From Nitrosomonadales bacterium (GTDB taxonomy: Bacteria; Pseudomonadota; Gammaproteobacteria; Burkholderiales; SG8-41): a stretch of DNA of 13,101 nt. Of this stretch, positions 1 through 7,401 are shown piece after piece. Within the stretch, counting starts at the first letter, position 1, and every line of letters begins with the position of its first letter. The stretch covers positions 1 to 13,101 of the forward strand of contig VFLF01000433.1 of the NCBI GenBank assembly GCA_009885185.1, read 5' to 3'. Position numbers and translations under genes: made by a program. Under the pieces are notes generated by a model. That model worked only from the letters and a program-made list of their open reading frames with translations. It searched no databases and was not told the DNA's origin.

Positions 1-525
1 CGCGGCATACGATTCAACGTAGTGGATGTTGCCACCGAGAAAGGCGTGCTGCCGATGCATCTGGTGCGTGGCCTTGCCGAGCGCATCGCGCCGCTGGGTT
101 GGCATGTGCAGTTTTTGATGCACGTGGATGATTACCCCGACTTGGAAAAAATGTTCGACGGTTTTCCCACGGATTTTGTGATCGACCACTTTGGTTATAT
201 GAAAGCAGCGAAGGGCGTGCGTGATCCCAATTTCCAGGCATTCCTGCGGCTGATGAAAAGCGGGCGCTGCTGGTGCAAATTCACCGGCGCGTATCGCATC
301 AGCGCGCATGACATGCCGTACCCGGATGTGACGCCGCTGGCGCATGCCATCATCGACGCCAACCCCAACCGCGTGGTGTGGGGCAGCGACTGGCCGCACG
401 CCAAGCACGATGGCCTGATGCCCAACGACGGCGACATGTGCAGCCGGCTGCTCGATTGGGTGCCCGATGCGGCGACACGCGACAAGGTGCTGGCGCATAA
501 TCCGGCGAAACTGTACGGGTTTTAG
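1..525 (+). CDS. Amidohydrolase (PF04909 type, 2-pyrone-4,6-dicarboxylate hydrolase-like), 3' part
   Basis: The reading frame is open from the first base, so the N-terminal half lies outside the window; a GTG at 22 is internal. The visible 174 residues match the C-terminal half of a TIM-barrel, metal-dependent amidohydrolase that opens lactones or similar carboxylated rings, as LigI does with 2-pyrone-4,6-dicarboxylate. Seen directly: the IDHFG motif (His codon at 187) that ends one barrel strand, and the WGSDWPH motif whose Asp (388-390) is the general base expected in this family. The protein ends with the usual 'NPAKLYGF' segment. It points the same way as the leuC-like gene 61 bases downstream. 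The family is fairly sure; the substrate is unknown and could be any of several lactones or cyclic acids. Confidence 0.8.
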   Translation, partial: RGIRFNVVDVATEKGVLPMHLVRGLAERIAPLGWHVQFLMHVDDYPDLEKMFDGFPTDFVIDHFGYMKAAKGVRDPNFQAFLRLMKSGRCWCKFTGAYRISAHDMPYPDVTPLAHAIIDANPNRVVWGSDWPHAKHDGLMPNDGDMCSRLLDWVPDAATRDKVLAHNPAKLYGF

Positions 526-586
526 ATTCCCATGGTGAGCACTGGTTTACATAATATAAGTATTGGTTTTTAAAGGATATTTATCC

Positions 587-1993
587 GTGCCACAAACTCT
601 GTTCGAAAAAATCTGGTCGCAGCATGTGGTGGTTGATAAAGGCAACGAAACGCTTCTCTACATCGACCGCAACCTGATCCACGAAGGCGCGTTTCATGCC
701 TTCACCGCGCTAACCAAAGAAGGCCACAAGGTGCGTAAGCCGCGCCAGCAGCTCGCCACCGCCGACCACTACGTGCCCACGCGCGGACGCGACCAGGGGC
801 TTGCCAGCGTGGTCGATGCCGATGCGCGCGAGATGATCCGGCTGTTTGACGTGAACGGTGCTACGCACGGCATCCGCTGCTTCGGCATGAACGATCCGCA
901 ACAAGGCATCGTGCATGTGATCGGCCCGGAGACCGGCTTCACGCAGCCGGGCATCACGCTCACCTGCGGCGACTCGCACACCTCCACCCACGGCGCGCTC
1001 GGCGCGTATGCGTTCGGCGTCGGCGCGTCGCAATTAAAACAGGCGCTCGCCACGCAATGTCTGTGGCAGAAAAAACCCAAAACATTCCGTATCACCGTCG
1101 ATGGCAAGCTCGGCGCGGGCGTCACCGGCAAGGACGTGATCCTCGCCATCATCGCCAAAATCGGCACCGCGGGCGCCACCGGTCATGTGATCGAATACGC
1201 GGGCAGCGTGTTCCGTGCGATGGCGATGGAAGGGCGGCTGACCGTGTGCAATATGTCGATCGAGGCCGGCGCGCGCGCGGGCATGATCGCGCCGGATGAC
1301 GTGACGTATCAGTATCTTGCGGGGCGCGAATACGCGCCGGGCCGTGGCAATGGCGCGCAATGGGATGCGGCGCTCGCGCAGTGGCGTGCGTTGCCCACCG
1401 ATGATGGCGCGACGTTCGACCGCGAGGTGTCGTTAGACGGCAGCGCCATCGAACCCACGCTTACCTGGGGCACCAGCCCCGAAGAGGCGCTGCCGGTGAG
1501 CGCGGCGATTCCCGACCCGGCATCCTTCAGCGATGCCAACAAACGCGCGCACGCCGAATCCGCGCTGCGCTACATGGATTTGAAGCCCGGCACCAAACTC
1601 ACCGACATCAAAATCGACCGCGTGTTCATCGGCACCTGCACCAATGGCCGCATCGACGACTTGCGCGCGGCAGCCGCGGTGTTGAAAGGCCGTAAGGCGA
1701 CAGTGCAGGGCTGGGTGTCACCCGGCTCCACGCCGGTCAAGCGCGAGGCCGAAGCCGAAGGCCTGCATCGCGTGTTCGAGGAAGCGGGCTTGGAGTGGCG
1801 CGCGTCAGGCTGCTCCGGCTGCGCCGCGATGAACGGCGACAGCGTGCCTGCCGGTATGCGCGCTGCGTCCACCTCCAACCGCAATTTTGAAGGCCGTCAG
1901 GGCAAGGGCGCACGCACGCATCTGATGAGCCCGGCGATGGCGGCTGCCGCGGCGGTGACCGGTCGCGTAACCGATGTGCGCACGTTGATTTGA
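587..1993 (+). CDS. leuC: 3-isopropylmalate dehydratase-like large subunit (aconitase family)
   Basis: Large [4Fe-4S] subunit of a cytoplasmic hydro-lyase that interconverts 2- and 3-hydroxy acids through an unsaturated intermediate; with LeuD it isomerises isopropylmalate in leucine synthesis. The GTG start at 587 is chosen because AAAGGA (572-577) lies 9 bases upstream; it gives 468 residues, the normal LeuC length. An upstream TTG at 563 would leave no ribosome site. Cluster cysteines are present at residues 351 (GTCTNG) and 409/412 (GCSGC), as are the active-site DSHTSTHG and the late STSNRNFEGRQG motif. Odd points: the usual GTSEVEHVLATQ segment reads GASQLKQALATQ, and the usual PGCSMCLAMN reads SGCSGCAAMN. 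With a catabolic-looking neighbourhood and no leuB, it may be a paralog acting on another organic acid. The family is certain; the leucine role is not. The AT-rich 60 bases upstream may hold a promoter (TATAAG at 555-560), without a clear -35. Confidence 0.85.
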   Translation: MPQTLFEKIWSQHVVVDKGNETLLYIDRNLIHEGAFHAFTALTKEGHKVRKPRQQLATADHYVPTRGRDQGLASVVDADAREMIRLFDVNGATHGIRCFGMNDPQQGIVHVIGPETGFTQPGITLTCGDSHTSTHGALGAYAFGVGASQLKQALATQCLWQKKPKTFRITVDGKLGAGVTGKDVILAIIAKIGTAGATGHVIEYAGSVFRAMAMEGRLTVCNMSIEAGARAGMIAPDDVTYQYLAGREYAPGRGNGAQWDAALAQWRALPTDDGATFDREVSLDGSAIEPTLTWGTSPEEALPVSAAIPDPASFSDANKRAHAESALRYMDLKPGTKLTDIKIDRVFIGTCTNGRIDDLRAAAAVLKGRKATVQGWVSPGSTPVKREAEAEGLHRVFEEAGLEWRASGCSGCAAMNGDSVPAGMRAASTSNRNFEGRQGKGARTHLMSPAMAAAAAVTGRVTDVRTLI

Positions 1994-2005
1994 AAAACCT
2001 TTTTT

Positions 2006-2085
2006 GCCACAGATTTACGCAAATGAACACAGATTAACGTCAACACCAGAAGAAAAATCTGTGTTCATCTGTGTAAATCTGTGGC
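2006..2085. repeat. Imperfect inverted repeat (30-bp arms) between leuC and leuD
   Basis: The arm at 2006-2035 and the arm at 2056-2085 are reverse complements at 28 of 30 positions, separated by 20 bases. One difference is a G-T wobble in RNA, so the transcript could fold into a very long hairpin. Each arm is itself built from a repeated word: ATCTGTG occurs three times in the right arm. Five bases after the hairpin come six T (2091-2096), then the leuD ribosome site (GAGG, 2097-2100). The ATCTGTG-rich sequence resembles a type of dispersed intergenic repeat that I recall from many environmental genomes; that identification is from memory. It may reduce leuD expression relative to leuC by partial termination. 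Confidence 0.85.
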
Positions 2086-2107
2086 TAAGATTTTTTGAGG
2101 TTCATAA

Positions 2108-2722
2108 ATGAAACCATTCACCACACTCACCGCTGTCGCCGCGCCGTTTGACATGGCGAACATCGACACCGACAAGATTATCCCCGCGCGCTACCTGCGC
2201 AAGCTGCGCAATACCGAAGCGGGCTACGGCCCGTGGCTCTTTTACGATATGTGCTTTGACGCCGACGGCCGCGAGCGCCCCGAGTTCGTGCTTAACCAAA
2301 CGCCGTGGCGCAACACCGGCATCATTGTCGCCGCCGAAAACTTCGGCTGCGGCTCATCGCGCGAAGGCGCGGTCTACGCGATGATGGATTGGGGCATCAG
2401 CGCGGTGATCGCCCCCTCGTTCGGCGACATCCACTACGCCAACGAAATCCAGAACGGCATGCTGCCCGCGATCCTTGCCGAGGAGCATTGCGCCGTGCTG
2501 CGCGCACAACTCAAAGCCACGCCGGGGTCGAGCCTAAGCATTGATCTGGAAACGCAAACGATTACCGGACCGGATGGCAAGACGTATCGCTTCGACATCG
2601 AGCCGGTGTTCAAAGAGCGCTTGCTCAAAGGGCTGGACGACGTGGGGCTGGTGATGCAGGAGCTGCCGGCTATCGAGGCGTTTGAGAAACGGCATTTTGC
2701 GCGGATGCCGTGGTTGGCGTAA
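2108..2722 (+). CDS. leuD: 3-isopropylmalate dehydratase-like small subunit
   Basis: Small (swivel-domain) subunit, 204 residues, partner of the upstream large subunit; together they form the active hydro-lyase. The ATG at 2108 follows GAGG with 7 bases spacing. Seen: the N-terminal NIDTDKIIPARYL motif, the FVLN segment, the NFGCGSSRE active-site loop and the IAPSFGDI strand, all of the LeuD family. Unusual: the loop continues SSREGAVYAM, whereas leucine-pathway LeuD proteins normally have SSREHAPWAL. The change from His to Gly beside the substrate-contacting Arg, together with the divergence of the large subunit, suggests a paralog with a different substrate. The gene is separated from leuC by a 114-base spacer filled by a long inverted repeat. 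Family assignment is strong; the metabolic role is open. Confidence 0.85.
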   Translation: MKPFTTLTAVAAPFDMANIDTDKIIPARYLRKLRNTEAGYGPWLFYDMCFDADGRERPEFVLNQTPWRNTGIIVAAENFGCGSSREGAVYAMMDWGISAVIAPSFGDIHYANEIQNGMLPAILAEEHCAVLRAQLKATPGSSLSIDLETQTITGPDGKTYRFDIEPVFKERLLKGLDDVGLVMQELPAIEAFEKRHFARMPWLA

Positions 2723-2794
2723 GCCTGTTAGTGGCCCGAGGGGCGATACAACCCCATGCGCCCGCGCCCGAGGCAGATTGAGCCAGCGCCCTCT

Positions 2795-2833
2795 ACCATG
2801 AATATCGAGCGTTAACCGCTCGATATTCATGGT
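2795..2833. repeat. Palindrome copy 1 (17-bp perfect arms) left of the DUF4143 ATPase gene
   Basis: ACCATGAATATCGAGCG (2795-2811) and its exact reverse complement (2817-2833) flank a 5-base loop. The central 37 bases (2796-2832) recur at 4047-4083 in the same orientation with only four differences, all transitions. The left arm can be read as codons for Met-Asn-Ile-Glu-Arg followed by a stop in the loop, which is exactly how the second copy ends the ATPase reading frame. There is no T-run after the hairpin, so it is not a typical terminator. It ends 21 bases before the ATPase start. Confidence 0.9.
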
Positions 2834-2854
2834 GATTGTGGCAGTATCTTCTGC

Positions 2855-4066
2855 ATGATTTCCCGCGCCCATTTGCTGACTCGCATACGCGCCGCGCTCG
2901 CGCGCAGCCGCATTGTGGCGCTGGTGGGGCCGCGGCAAAGCGGTAAAACCACGCTTGCCCGCGCGCTCATGGGTTCGCTGGCCGGGGGGCGCGGCAATAA
3001 CTACTTTGATCTGGAAGATCCGCGCAGCATTTCCCGGCTCGAAGAACCCATGACCGCCCTCGAAAATCTGCGCGGGCTGGTGGTGATCGACGAAGTGCAG
3101 CTACGGCCCGATTTGTTTCCGGTACTGCGCGTGCTTGCCGACAGACGACCGCTGCCGGCACGGTTTTTGGTGCTCGGCAGCGCGTCGCCGCCGCTGCTGC
3201 GGCAGGCCTCCGAGTCGCTGACCGGGCGTATCGAGATCATCGAAATCAGCGGTTTTTCGCTCGCCGAGGTGGGCGTCAAGAATCTCCCCCGGCTCTGGCA
3301 GCGCGGCAGGTTCCCGCTAAGTTTCCTCGCGCGCACTCATGCCGCCAGCGCGATTTGGCGCACGCAATTTGTGCGTTCGTTCCTCGAACGCGATTTGCCG
3401 CAATTGGGCGTGAATATTCCAGCAGCGGCGCTGCGCCGGTTCTGGACCATGCTGGCGCATTATCATGGGCAAATCTGGAATGCGGCGGATCCCGCGCGCT
3501 CTCTCGGCGTGGCCGAATCCACGGTACGGCGGTATCTGGATTTGCTCACGGGCGTTTACATGGTGCGACAACTTCAGCCGTGGCACGAAAATCTCGGCAA
3601 GCGACAGGTGAAAGCGCCAAAAATCTACATCCGGGACAGCGGACTACTTCATCACCTGCTGGGCATCACTACGCCCGCCGATCTGGAGGCGCACCCGATA
3701 GCAGGGGCTTCGTGGGAAGGCTATGCGCTGGAAGCGGCCATGGCCGCCGTGCAGCCGGACGAGTCGTATTTCTGGTCTACGTATCAGGGTGCGGAACTCG
3801 ATCTGCTGATGTTCAAGAACGGGCGGCGGCTCGGCGTGGAGTTCAAACGCGCGGATGCGCCGCGCCTGACGCCCTCCATGCGCGTTGCCGTGGAGGATTT
3901 GCGGCTGGATCATCTGACCGTCCTCTACCCCGGTGCGCAACAATACGCGCTTGGAGATCGGATTACCGTGAGGCCGCTTGCCGCGCTGGCGAGCGGAGAA
4001 AAGACGCTGTTTGCGCCACCGAAAGGGCGGAAACGCGCGTCAACGGCCATGAATATCAAGCGCTAA
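2855..4066 (+). CDS. AAA ATPase with DUF4143 C-terminal domain (AAA_14 type)
   Basis: A 403-residue protein of the widespread AAA_14/DUF4143 family, whose cellular role is not established. Walker A is GPRQSGKTT (residues 25-33), Walker B LVVIDEVQ (75-82, Asp79-Glu80), with a sensor-like LVLGSASP segment following. The middle contains a helix-turn-helix-like stretch (SLGVAESTVRRYLDLL). The C-terminal third ends in a PD-(D/E)XK-like arrangement: E314-L-D316, then E329-F-K331, typical of the DUF4143 restriction-nuclease-like fold. No clear ribosome site precedes the ATG, so the start could be leaderless or slightly different. The gene is bracketed by two direct copies of a palindrome, and its last five codons and stop lie inside the second copy, which looks like a movable cassette. 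It converges on dapE. A lone ATPase with no recognisable partner gene gives no further clue. Confidence 0.85.
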   Translation: MISRAHLLTRIRAALARSRIVALVGPRQSGKTTLARALMGSLAGGRGNNYFDLEDPRSISRLEEPMTALENLRGLVVIDEVQLRPDLFPVLRVLADRRPLPARFLVLGSASPPLLRQASESLTGRIEIIEISGFSLAEVGVKNLPRLWQRGRFPLSFLARTHAASAIWRTQFVRSFLERDLPQLGVNIPAAALRRFWTMLAHYHGQIWNAADPARSLGVAESTVRRYLDLLTGVYMVRQLQPWHENLGKRQVKAPKIYIRDSGLLHHLLGITTPADLEAHPIAGASWEGYALEAAMAAVQPDESYFWSTYQGAELDLLMFKNGRRLGVEFKRADAPRLTPSMRVAVEDLRLDHLTVLYPGAQQYALGDRITVRPLAALASGEKTLFAPPKGRKRASTAMNIKR

Positions 4067-4083
4067 TCGCCCGATATTCATGG
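4047..4083. repeat. Palindrome copy 2, overlapping the 3' end of the DUF4143 ATPase gene
   Basis: This 37-base copy matches 2796-2832 at 33 positions in direct orientation. Its arms (4047-4062 and 4068-4083) still pair except for two A-C mismatches, whereas copy 1 is perfect. The ATPase gene's final codons (Met-Asn-Ile-Lys-Arg) and its TAA (4064-4066) are supplied by this repeat. It lies between the convergent ATPase and dapE genes, so the hairpin could also slow transcription from either side, although no T-run accompanies it. Confidence 0.88.
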
Positions 4084-4101
4084 TACTACAGGGAGCTGTC
4101 G

Positions 4102-5235
4102 TTACTTGATCAGCAAATTCACCAGCACCTGCTGATAAATCTTCTGCAATGGCTCGATCTCATCCACTCCCACGCACTCATTCAGCTTATGAATGGTCGC
4201 ATTGGTCGGGCCAAACTCCACCACCTGCGGGCAGATGTCGGCGATGAAGCGGCCGTCAGAGGTACCGCCGGTGGTGGATAGCTCGGTCTCCACGCCCGTC
4301 ACCGACTTGATCGCTTTTGCAATCGCATCGACTAAATCGCCGCGTGCGGTCAGAAACGGTCGGCCATCGACGCGCCATTCCAGATCGTAATGCACGCCGT
4401 GGCGGTCGAGTATGTTCACCACGCGCGTTTGCAGTGATTCCGTGCTGCTGGCGGTGGAGTGCCGAAAGTTAAACCGCACGTGCGCCGCACCCGGAATCAC
4501 ATTGTTCGCACCCGTGCCGGAATTGAAGTTGGAAATCTGCCATGTCGTTGGCGGAAAATATTCGTTGCCGTTGTCCCACTTGGTTTGCGCAAGTTCCGCA
4601 ATGGCGGCGGCGACTTCGTGGATCGGGTTACGCGCCATGTCGGGATAGGCGACGTGACCCTGAATGCCGTTTACCGTGAGGATGCCGGTCAACGAGCCGC
4701 GGCGCCCGTTTTTAATCATGTCGCCGAGTTTTTTCACCGACGTGGGTTCGCCGACGATGCAGTAGTCGAGCTTTTCGCCGCGCGCGGCCAGCGCTTCGAC
4801 CACGCGCACGGTGCCGTCGATGGCGGGGCCTTCTTCGTCGGAGGTAAACATCACCGCCAGCGAACCGGGGTGGTCGGGATGCGCCTTGACGAATTCACGT
4901 ATCGCCACCACGAAGGCGGCCAACGAGGTTTTCATGTCCGACGCGCCCCGCCCATAAAGCCAGCCGTCGCGGATGGTGGGCGTGAATGGATCGCTTTTCC
5001 ATTGATCCAGCGGCCCGGTGGGCACCACGTCGGTGTGGCCGGCAAAGCAGATCAGCGGCTTGGCGGTGCCGCGCCGCGCCCACAGGTTATCCACGCCGCC
5101 CATGCTGATTTTTTCGCAGGTGAAGCCGAGTGGTTCGAGGATGGCAATGAGCACATCGAGGCAGCCTGCGTCTTCGGGTGAAACCGAGTTGCGCGCGATG
5201 AGTTGTTTGGTCAGTTCCAGTGTATTGATGTCCAC
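4102..5235 (-). CDS. dapE: Succinyl-diaminopimelate desuccinylase
   Basis: Zinc-dependent cytoplasmic hydrolase that removes succinate from N-succinyl-LL-diaminopimelate, giving LL-diaminopimelate for lysine and peptidoglycan. The GTG start at 5235 is chosen because AGGAGA (5244-5249) lies 8 bases upstream; this gives 377 residues, the usual DapE length, and places the metal and catalytic residues at family positions: His67 and Asp69 (GHTDVV), Asp100 (GRGASDMK), Glu134-Glu135 (SDEEG), the VGEPT motif, and the late [12 protein letters not shown] with the last metal His. The dimerisation/substrate segment NGRRGSL, QGHVAYP and TTGGTSDGR are all intact. An ATG 69 bases further upstream has no ribosome site and adds an unconserved extension. 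It is divergent from the hydroxyacid dehydrogenase gene and convergent with the ATPase gene. Nothing suggests loss of function. Confidence 0.96.
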   Translation of the reverse strand: MDINTLELTKQLIARNSVSPEDAGCLDVLIAILEPLGFTCEKISMGGVDNLWARRGTAKPLICFAGHTDVVPTGPLDQWKSDPFTPTIRDGWLYGRGASDMKTSLAAFVVAIREFVKAHPDHPGSLAVMFTSDEEGPAIDGTVRVVEALAARGEKLDYCIVGEPTSVKKLGDMIKNGRRGSLTGILTVNGIQGHVAYPDMARNPIHEVAAAIAELAQTKWDNGNEYFPPTTWQISNFNSGTGANNVIPGAAHVRFNFRHSTASSTESLQTRVVNILDRHGVHYDLEWRVDGRPFLTARGDLVDAIAKAIKSVTGVETELSTTGGTSDGRFIADICPQVVEFGPTNATIHKLNECVGVDEIEPLQKIYQQVLVNLLIK

Positions 5236-5274
5236 TTGCGAGGTCTCCTGTAATGTCCAGCGAATCTTATCAAA

Positions 5275-5293
5275 GTGCGGGTAAAATCCGCAC
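5275..5293. promoter_or_regulatory. Small palindrome with a -10-like core in the dapE/dehydrogenase divergent spacer
   Basis: GTGCGG (5275-5280) and CCGCAC (5288-5293) are inverted around GTAAAAT, which contains TAAAAT (5282-5287), a plausible -10 box for the rightward gene starting at 5329. No convincing -35 hexamer lies 16-18 bases upstream, so activator dependence or chance are both possible. The spacer between the two divergent starts is only 93 bases, so promoters for both genes must be in or very near it. Confidence 0.3.
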
Positions 5294-5328
5294 CACTTCC
5301 GCACAGTGCCACGCTTATCACGATAACC

Positions 5329-6330
5329 ATGTCCGCCCTGTTACTGTCACACGCCTGCCACGCGATGTTCGGCGCCGAACTCGTTGCCGTGCTGGCGCGC
5401 CTGCATGTGCCGCTCGATCTGCTGGTGCTGCCGGCCGACAAAGATGCGCGTCCCGCCGAAGCTGACCTCGCGCGCATCGAAGTGGCGTTTTTTTCGCAGG
5501 ATAATTTTCCGGATTACTCGCGGCAGTTTTTTTCCGCCGCGCGCAAGGCACGCAACCTCAAATGGCTGCATGCGTTTAACGTCGGCGTCGATCATCCAAT
5601 TTACACCGAGATGCTGGAGCGCGGCGTGCGCATCACCACCTCGGCGGGCACGACCGCGGAGCCGATTGCGCAAACGGCGTTGACCGGCATCCTGATGCTG
5701 TCGCGCGGCTTTCCGCATTGGTTGAAGGCGCAGCGTGAGCATCGCTGGGACCCGGTGCGCCTGCAACAATCGCCGTGTGATCTGCCGGGGCAGACCGTGC
5801 TGGTGGTGGGCTTCGGCGGCATCGGCGCGGAATTTGCGCGTCTGGCAAAAGCACTGGGCTTGCGCGTGATCGGCGTGCGGCGCGGCGCGCGCCAGGCAGG
5901 CGATCCCGTGGATGAACTGCACACGCCCGATCAACTCGATGCGCTGTTGCCGCGCGCCGATTGGTTGATGCTTGCTTGTCCGCTCACCACCGAAACGCGC
6001 AAGCTGATCACCGCGCAACGCCTCGCGCTGTTGCCCAAGGGCGCGCACATTATCAACATCGCGCGCGGCGAAGTCATCGACGAAGTCGCGCTGATCGCGG
6101 CGCTGCAAAGCGGCCACCTCGCCGGCGCGTATCTCGATGTGTTCGAGCAGGAACCGTTGCCGACAACATCGCCGCTGTGGGACATGCCCAACGTGCTGGT
6201 TACGCCGCACAATTCCACCAACTCGCGCGGCAACGAACGACGCGTATTCGACTGCTTCGTGGGCATCCTCGAACAATGGAAAAACAACGTACCGCTGACC
6301 AATGAAGTATTTCGTGCCGAGGAAAAATAA
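5329..6330 (+). CDS. D-2-hydroxyacid dehydrogenase (NAD-dependent, GyaR/SerA superfamily)
   Basis: Cytoplasmic oxidoreductase interconverting a 2-hydroxy acid and its 2-oxo acid with NAD(P)H. Seen: Rossmann motif GFGGIG (residues 161-166) and the family's catalytic triad, Arg246 in IARGEV, Glu275 in FEQEPLP and His294 in VTPHNS. The ATG at 5329 gives 333 residues; an upstream GTG at 5275 would add 18 residues unlike the family N-terminus and would start inside a palindrome. The ribosome site is weak. Its stop overlaps the start of the next gene (TAATG), so dehydrogenase and Bug receptor are made from one message and translationally coupled. This suggests that the receptor's ligand is related to the enzyme's substrate. 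The exact substrate (glyoxylate, hydroxypyruvate or a sugar-derived acid) cannot be told. Confidence 0.88.
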   Translation: MSALLLSHACHAMFGAELVAVLARLHVPLDLLVLPADKDARPAEADLARIEVAFFSQDNFPDYSRQFFSAARKARNLKWLHAFNVGVDHPIYTEMLERGVRITTSAGTTAEPIAQTALTGILMLSRGFPHWLKAQREHRWDPVRLQQSPCDLPGQTVLVVGFGGIGAEFARLAKALGLRVIGVRRGARQAGDPVDELHTPDQLDALLPRADWLMLACPLTTETRKLITAQRLALLPKGAHIINIARGEVIDEVALIAALQSGHLAGAYLDVFEQEPLPTTSPLWDMPNVLVTPHNSTNSRGNERRVFDCFVGILEQWKNNVPLTNEVFRAEEK

Positions 6331-7316
6331 TGAAATTAAAACAAATACTTATGTTAGTTCCGGCGATAGGCGCCACCACGCTGGTGCAAGCCCAAGCCCC
6401 TACAGCAAGCACAGGACAGCCCTACCCTACGAAAAGCGTGCGCATCATCGTACCCTTCGCCGCCGGCGGCAACACCGACTTCACCGCGCGCACCATCGCC
6501 GCCAAATTGACCGAAGCGCTGGGCCAGCAATTTCTGGTGGACAACCGCCCCGGCGCTTCCACCAACATCGGCTCCGACATGATCGTCAAGGCCGCGCCCG
6601 ACGGCTACAACATCCTGCTCGGCGGCGCGGCCAATACCATCAACGTTGCCGCGCTGGCCAAAGTGCCGTTCGATCTGCAACGCGATCTCGCGCCGATTGT
6701 TTTGTGCGTGAAGGGCGCCAACGTGCTGTCGATTCATCCCTCGCTGCCCGCCAAAAATCTTAAAGAACTGGTCGCGCTGGCAAAAGCCAAACCGGGGCAA
6801 CTCAATTACGGCACCTCGGGTGTCGCCAGCTCCAACCACATGGCCGGCGAATTGTTTACGTCCATGGCGGGCATCAAATTGAATCACGTGCCGTACAAGG
6901 GCAACGCGCCCGCCCTGACCGATCTCATCGGCGGCCACGTCGAGATGATTATCAGCGGCGTGCCCGCGCTGATCCCGCACATCAAGAGTGGGCGCATCCG
7001 CTCGGTCGCCATCGGCAGCCCCAAACGCTTCGCGGCAATACCCGACGTGCCCACCTTCGACGAACAGGGGCTAAAAGGTTACGAGGCCTCCACCTGGTTC
7101 GGCTTCATGGCACCGATCAAAACCCCGCGCGACATCATCGTCAAACTTAATGCCGAAACCGGCAAAGTGCTCGCCAGCAAAGAGATCCGTGACCGCTATC
7201 AGACCGAAGGCCTCGAACCGCAAGGCGGCACGCCGGAAGCGTTTGCGAAATTCATCGCGTCCGAAATCGAGCTTTACACCAGAGTGGTGAAGGCGGCGAA
7301 TCTGCCGAAGCTGTGA
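6330..7316 (+). CDS. Bug-family (TctC-like) periplasmic solute receptor 1
   Basis: Periplasmic binding protein of the tripartite tricarboxylate transporter receptor family; such proteins bind carboxylates or related small molecules, and most lack linked TctA/TctB membrane genes, as here. Length is 328 residues, normal for the family. The signal peptide runs from MKLKQILML to a VQA|QA cleavage site near residue 21. The mature part opens with the diagnostic YPTKSVRIIVPFAAGGNTD, followed by VDNRPGASTNIG and VPYKGNAPALTDLIGG, and IPDVPTFDEQG further on. The start overlaps the dehydrogenase stop by one base; GAGGA lies just upstream within the dehydrogenase gene. The codons right after the cleavage site (6399-6419) resemble a dispersed repeat that is clearer in the next Bug gene. 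The ligand is unknown. Confidence 0.93.
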   Translation: MKLKQILMLVPAIGATTLVQAQAPTASTGQPYPTKSVRIIVPFAAGGNTDFTARTIAAKLTEALGQQFLVDNRPGASTNIGSDMIVKAAPDGYNILLGGAANTINVAALAKVPFDLQRDLAPIVLCVKGANVLSIHPSLPAKNLKELVALAKAKPGQLNYGTSGVASSNHMAGELFTSMAGIKLNHVPYKGNAPALTDLIGGHVEMIISGVPALIPHIKSGRIRSVAIGSPKRFAAIPDVPTFDEQGLKGYEASTWFGFMAPIKTPRDIIVKLNAETGKVLASKEIRDRYQTEGLEPQGGTPEAFAKFIASEIELYTRVVKAANLPKL

Positions 7317-7343
7317 CCAAGGTTGCGCGCCGGGGCGTGAGTA

Positions 7344-7372
7344 TTGACGCGCCTGAATTCAGTCTTTAAAAT
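7344..7372 (+). promoter_or_regulatory. Sigma-70-type promoter of the toxin-antitoxin operon
   Basis: TTGACG (7344-7349) and TAAAAT (7367-7372) are separated by exactly 17 bases, the best promoter match in the window. Transcription would begin near 7380, about 20 bases before the antitoxin start. The -10 box is embedded in the operator-like repeats described separately. Confidence 0.8.
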
Positions 7373-7388
7373 GACTTAATTCAGACTT
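7355..7388. promoter_or_regulatory. Operator-like repeats over the toxin-antitoxin -10 box
   Basis: GAATTCAGTC (7355-7364) and GACTTAATTC (7373-7382) form an inverted repeat with one mismatch, centred on TTTAAAAT, so a bound protein would cover the -10 box. In addition AATTCAGTCTT (7356-7366) and AATTCAGACTT (7378-7388) are direct repeats 22 bases apart, two helical turns. Phd/YefM antitoxins with their toxins usually bind such sites to repress their own operon; binding here is inference. Confidence 0.65.
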
Positions 7389-7401
7389 AGGAAATGCCGC
7401 C

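Noticed and set aside
2836..2856. Sigma-54-like promoter (TGGCA...TGC) just before the ATPase gene
   Set aside because: The GG and GC elements are 11 rather than 10 bases apart, and the site would touch the start codon.
3355..4281. 308-codon plus-strand frame overlapping the ATPase and dapE genes
   Set aside because: It crosses two well-supported genes, one on the other strand, and its translation shows no family features.
5236..5304. N-terminal extension of DapE from the ATG at 5304
   Set aside because: It has no ribosome site and an unconserved sequence; the GTG at 5235 has AGGAGA at good spacing and restores family numbering of the catalytic residues.
5347..6276. 309-codon minus-strand frame opposite the hydroxyacid dehydrogenase
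   Set aside because: It is a shadow of a gene with intact Rossmann and catalytic motifs; its composition (Arg, His, Gln-rich) is that of an antisense frame.
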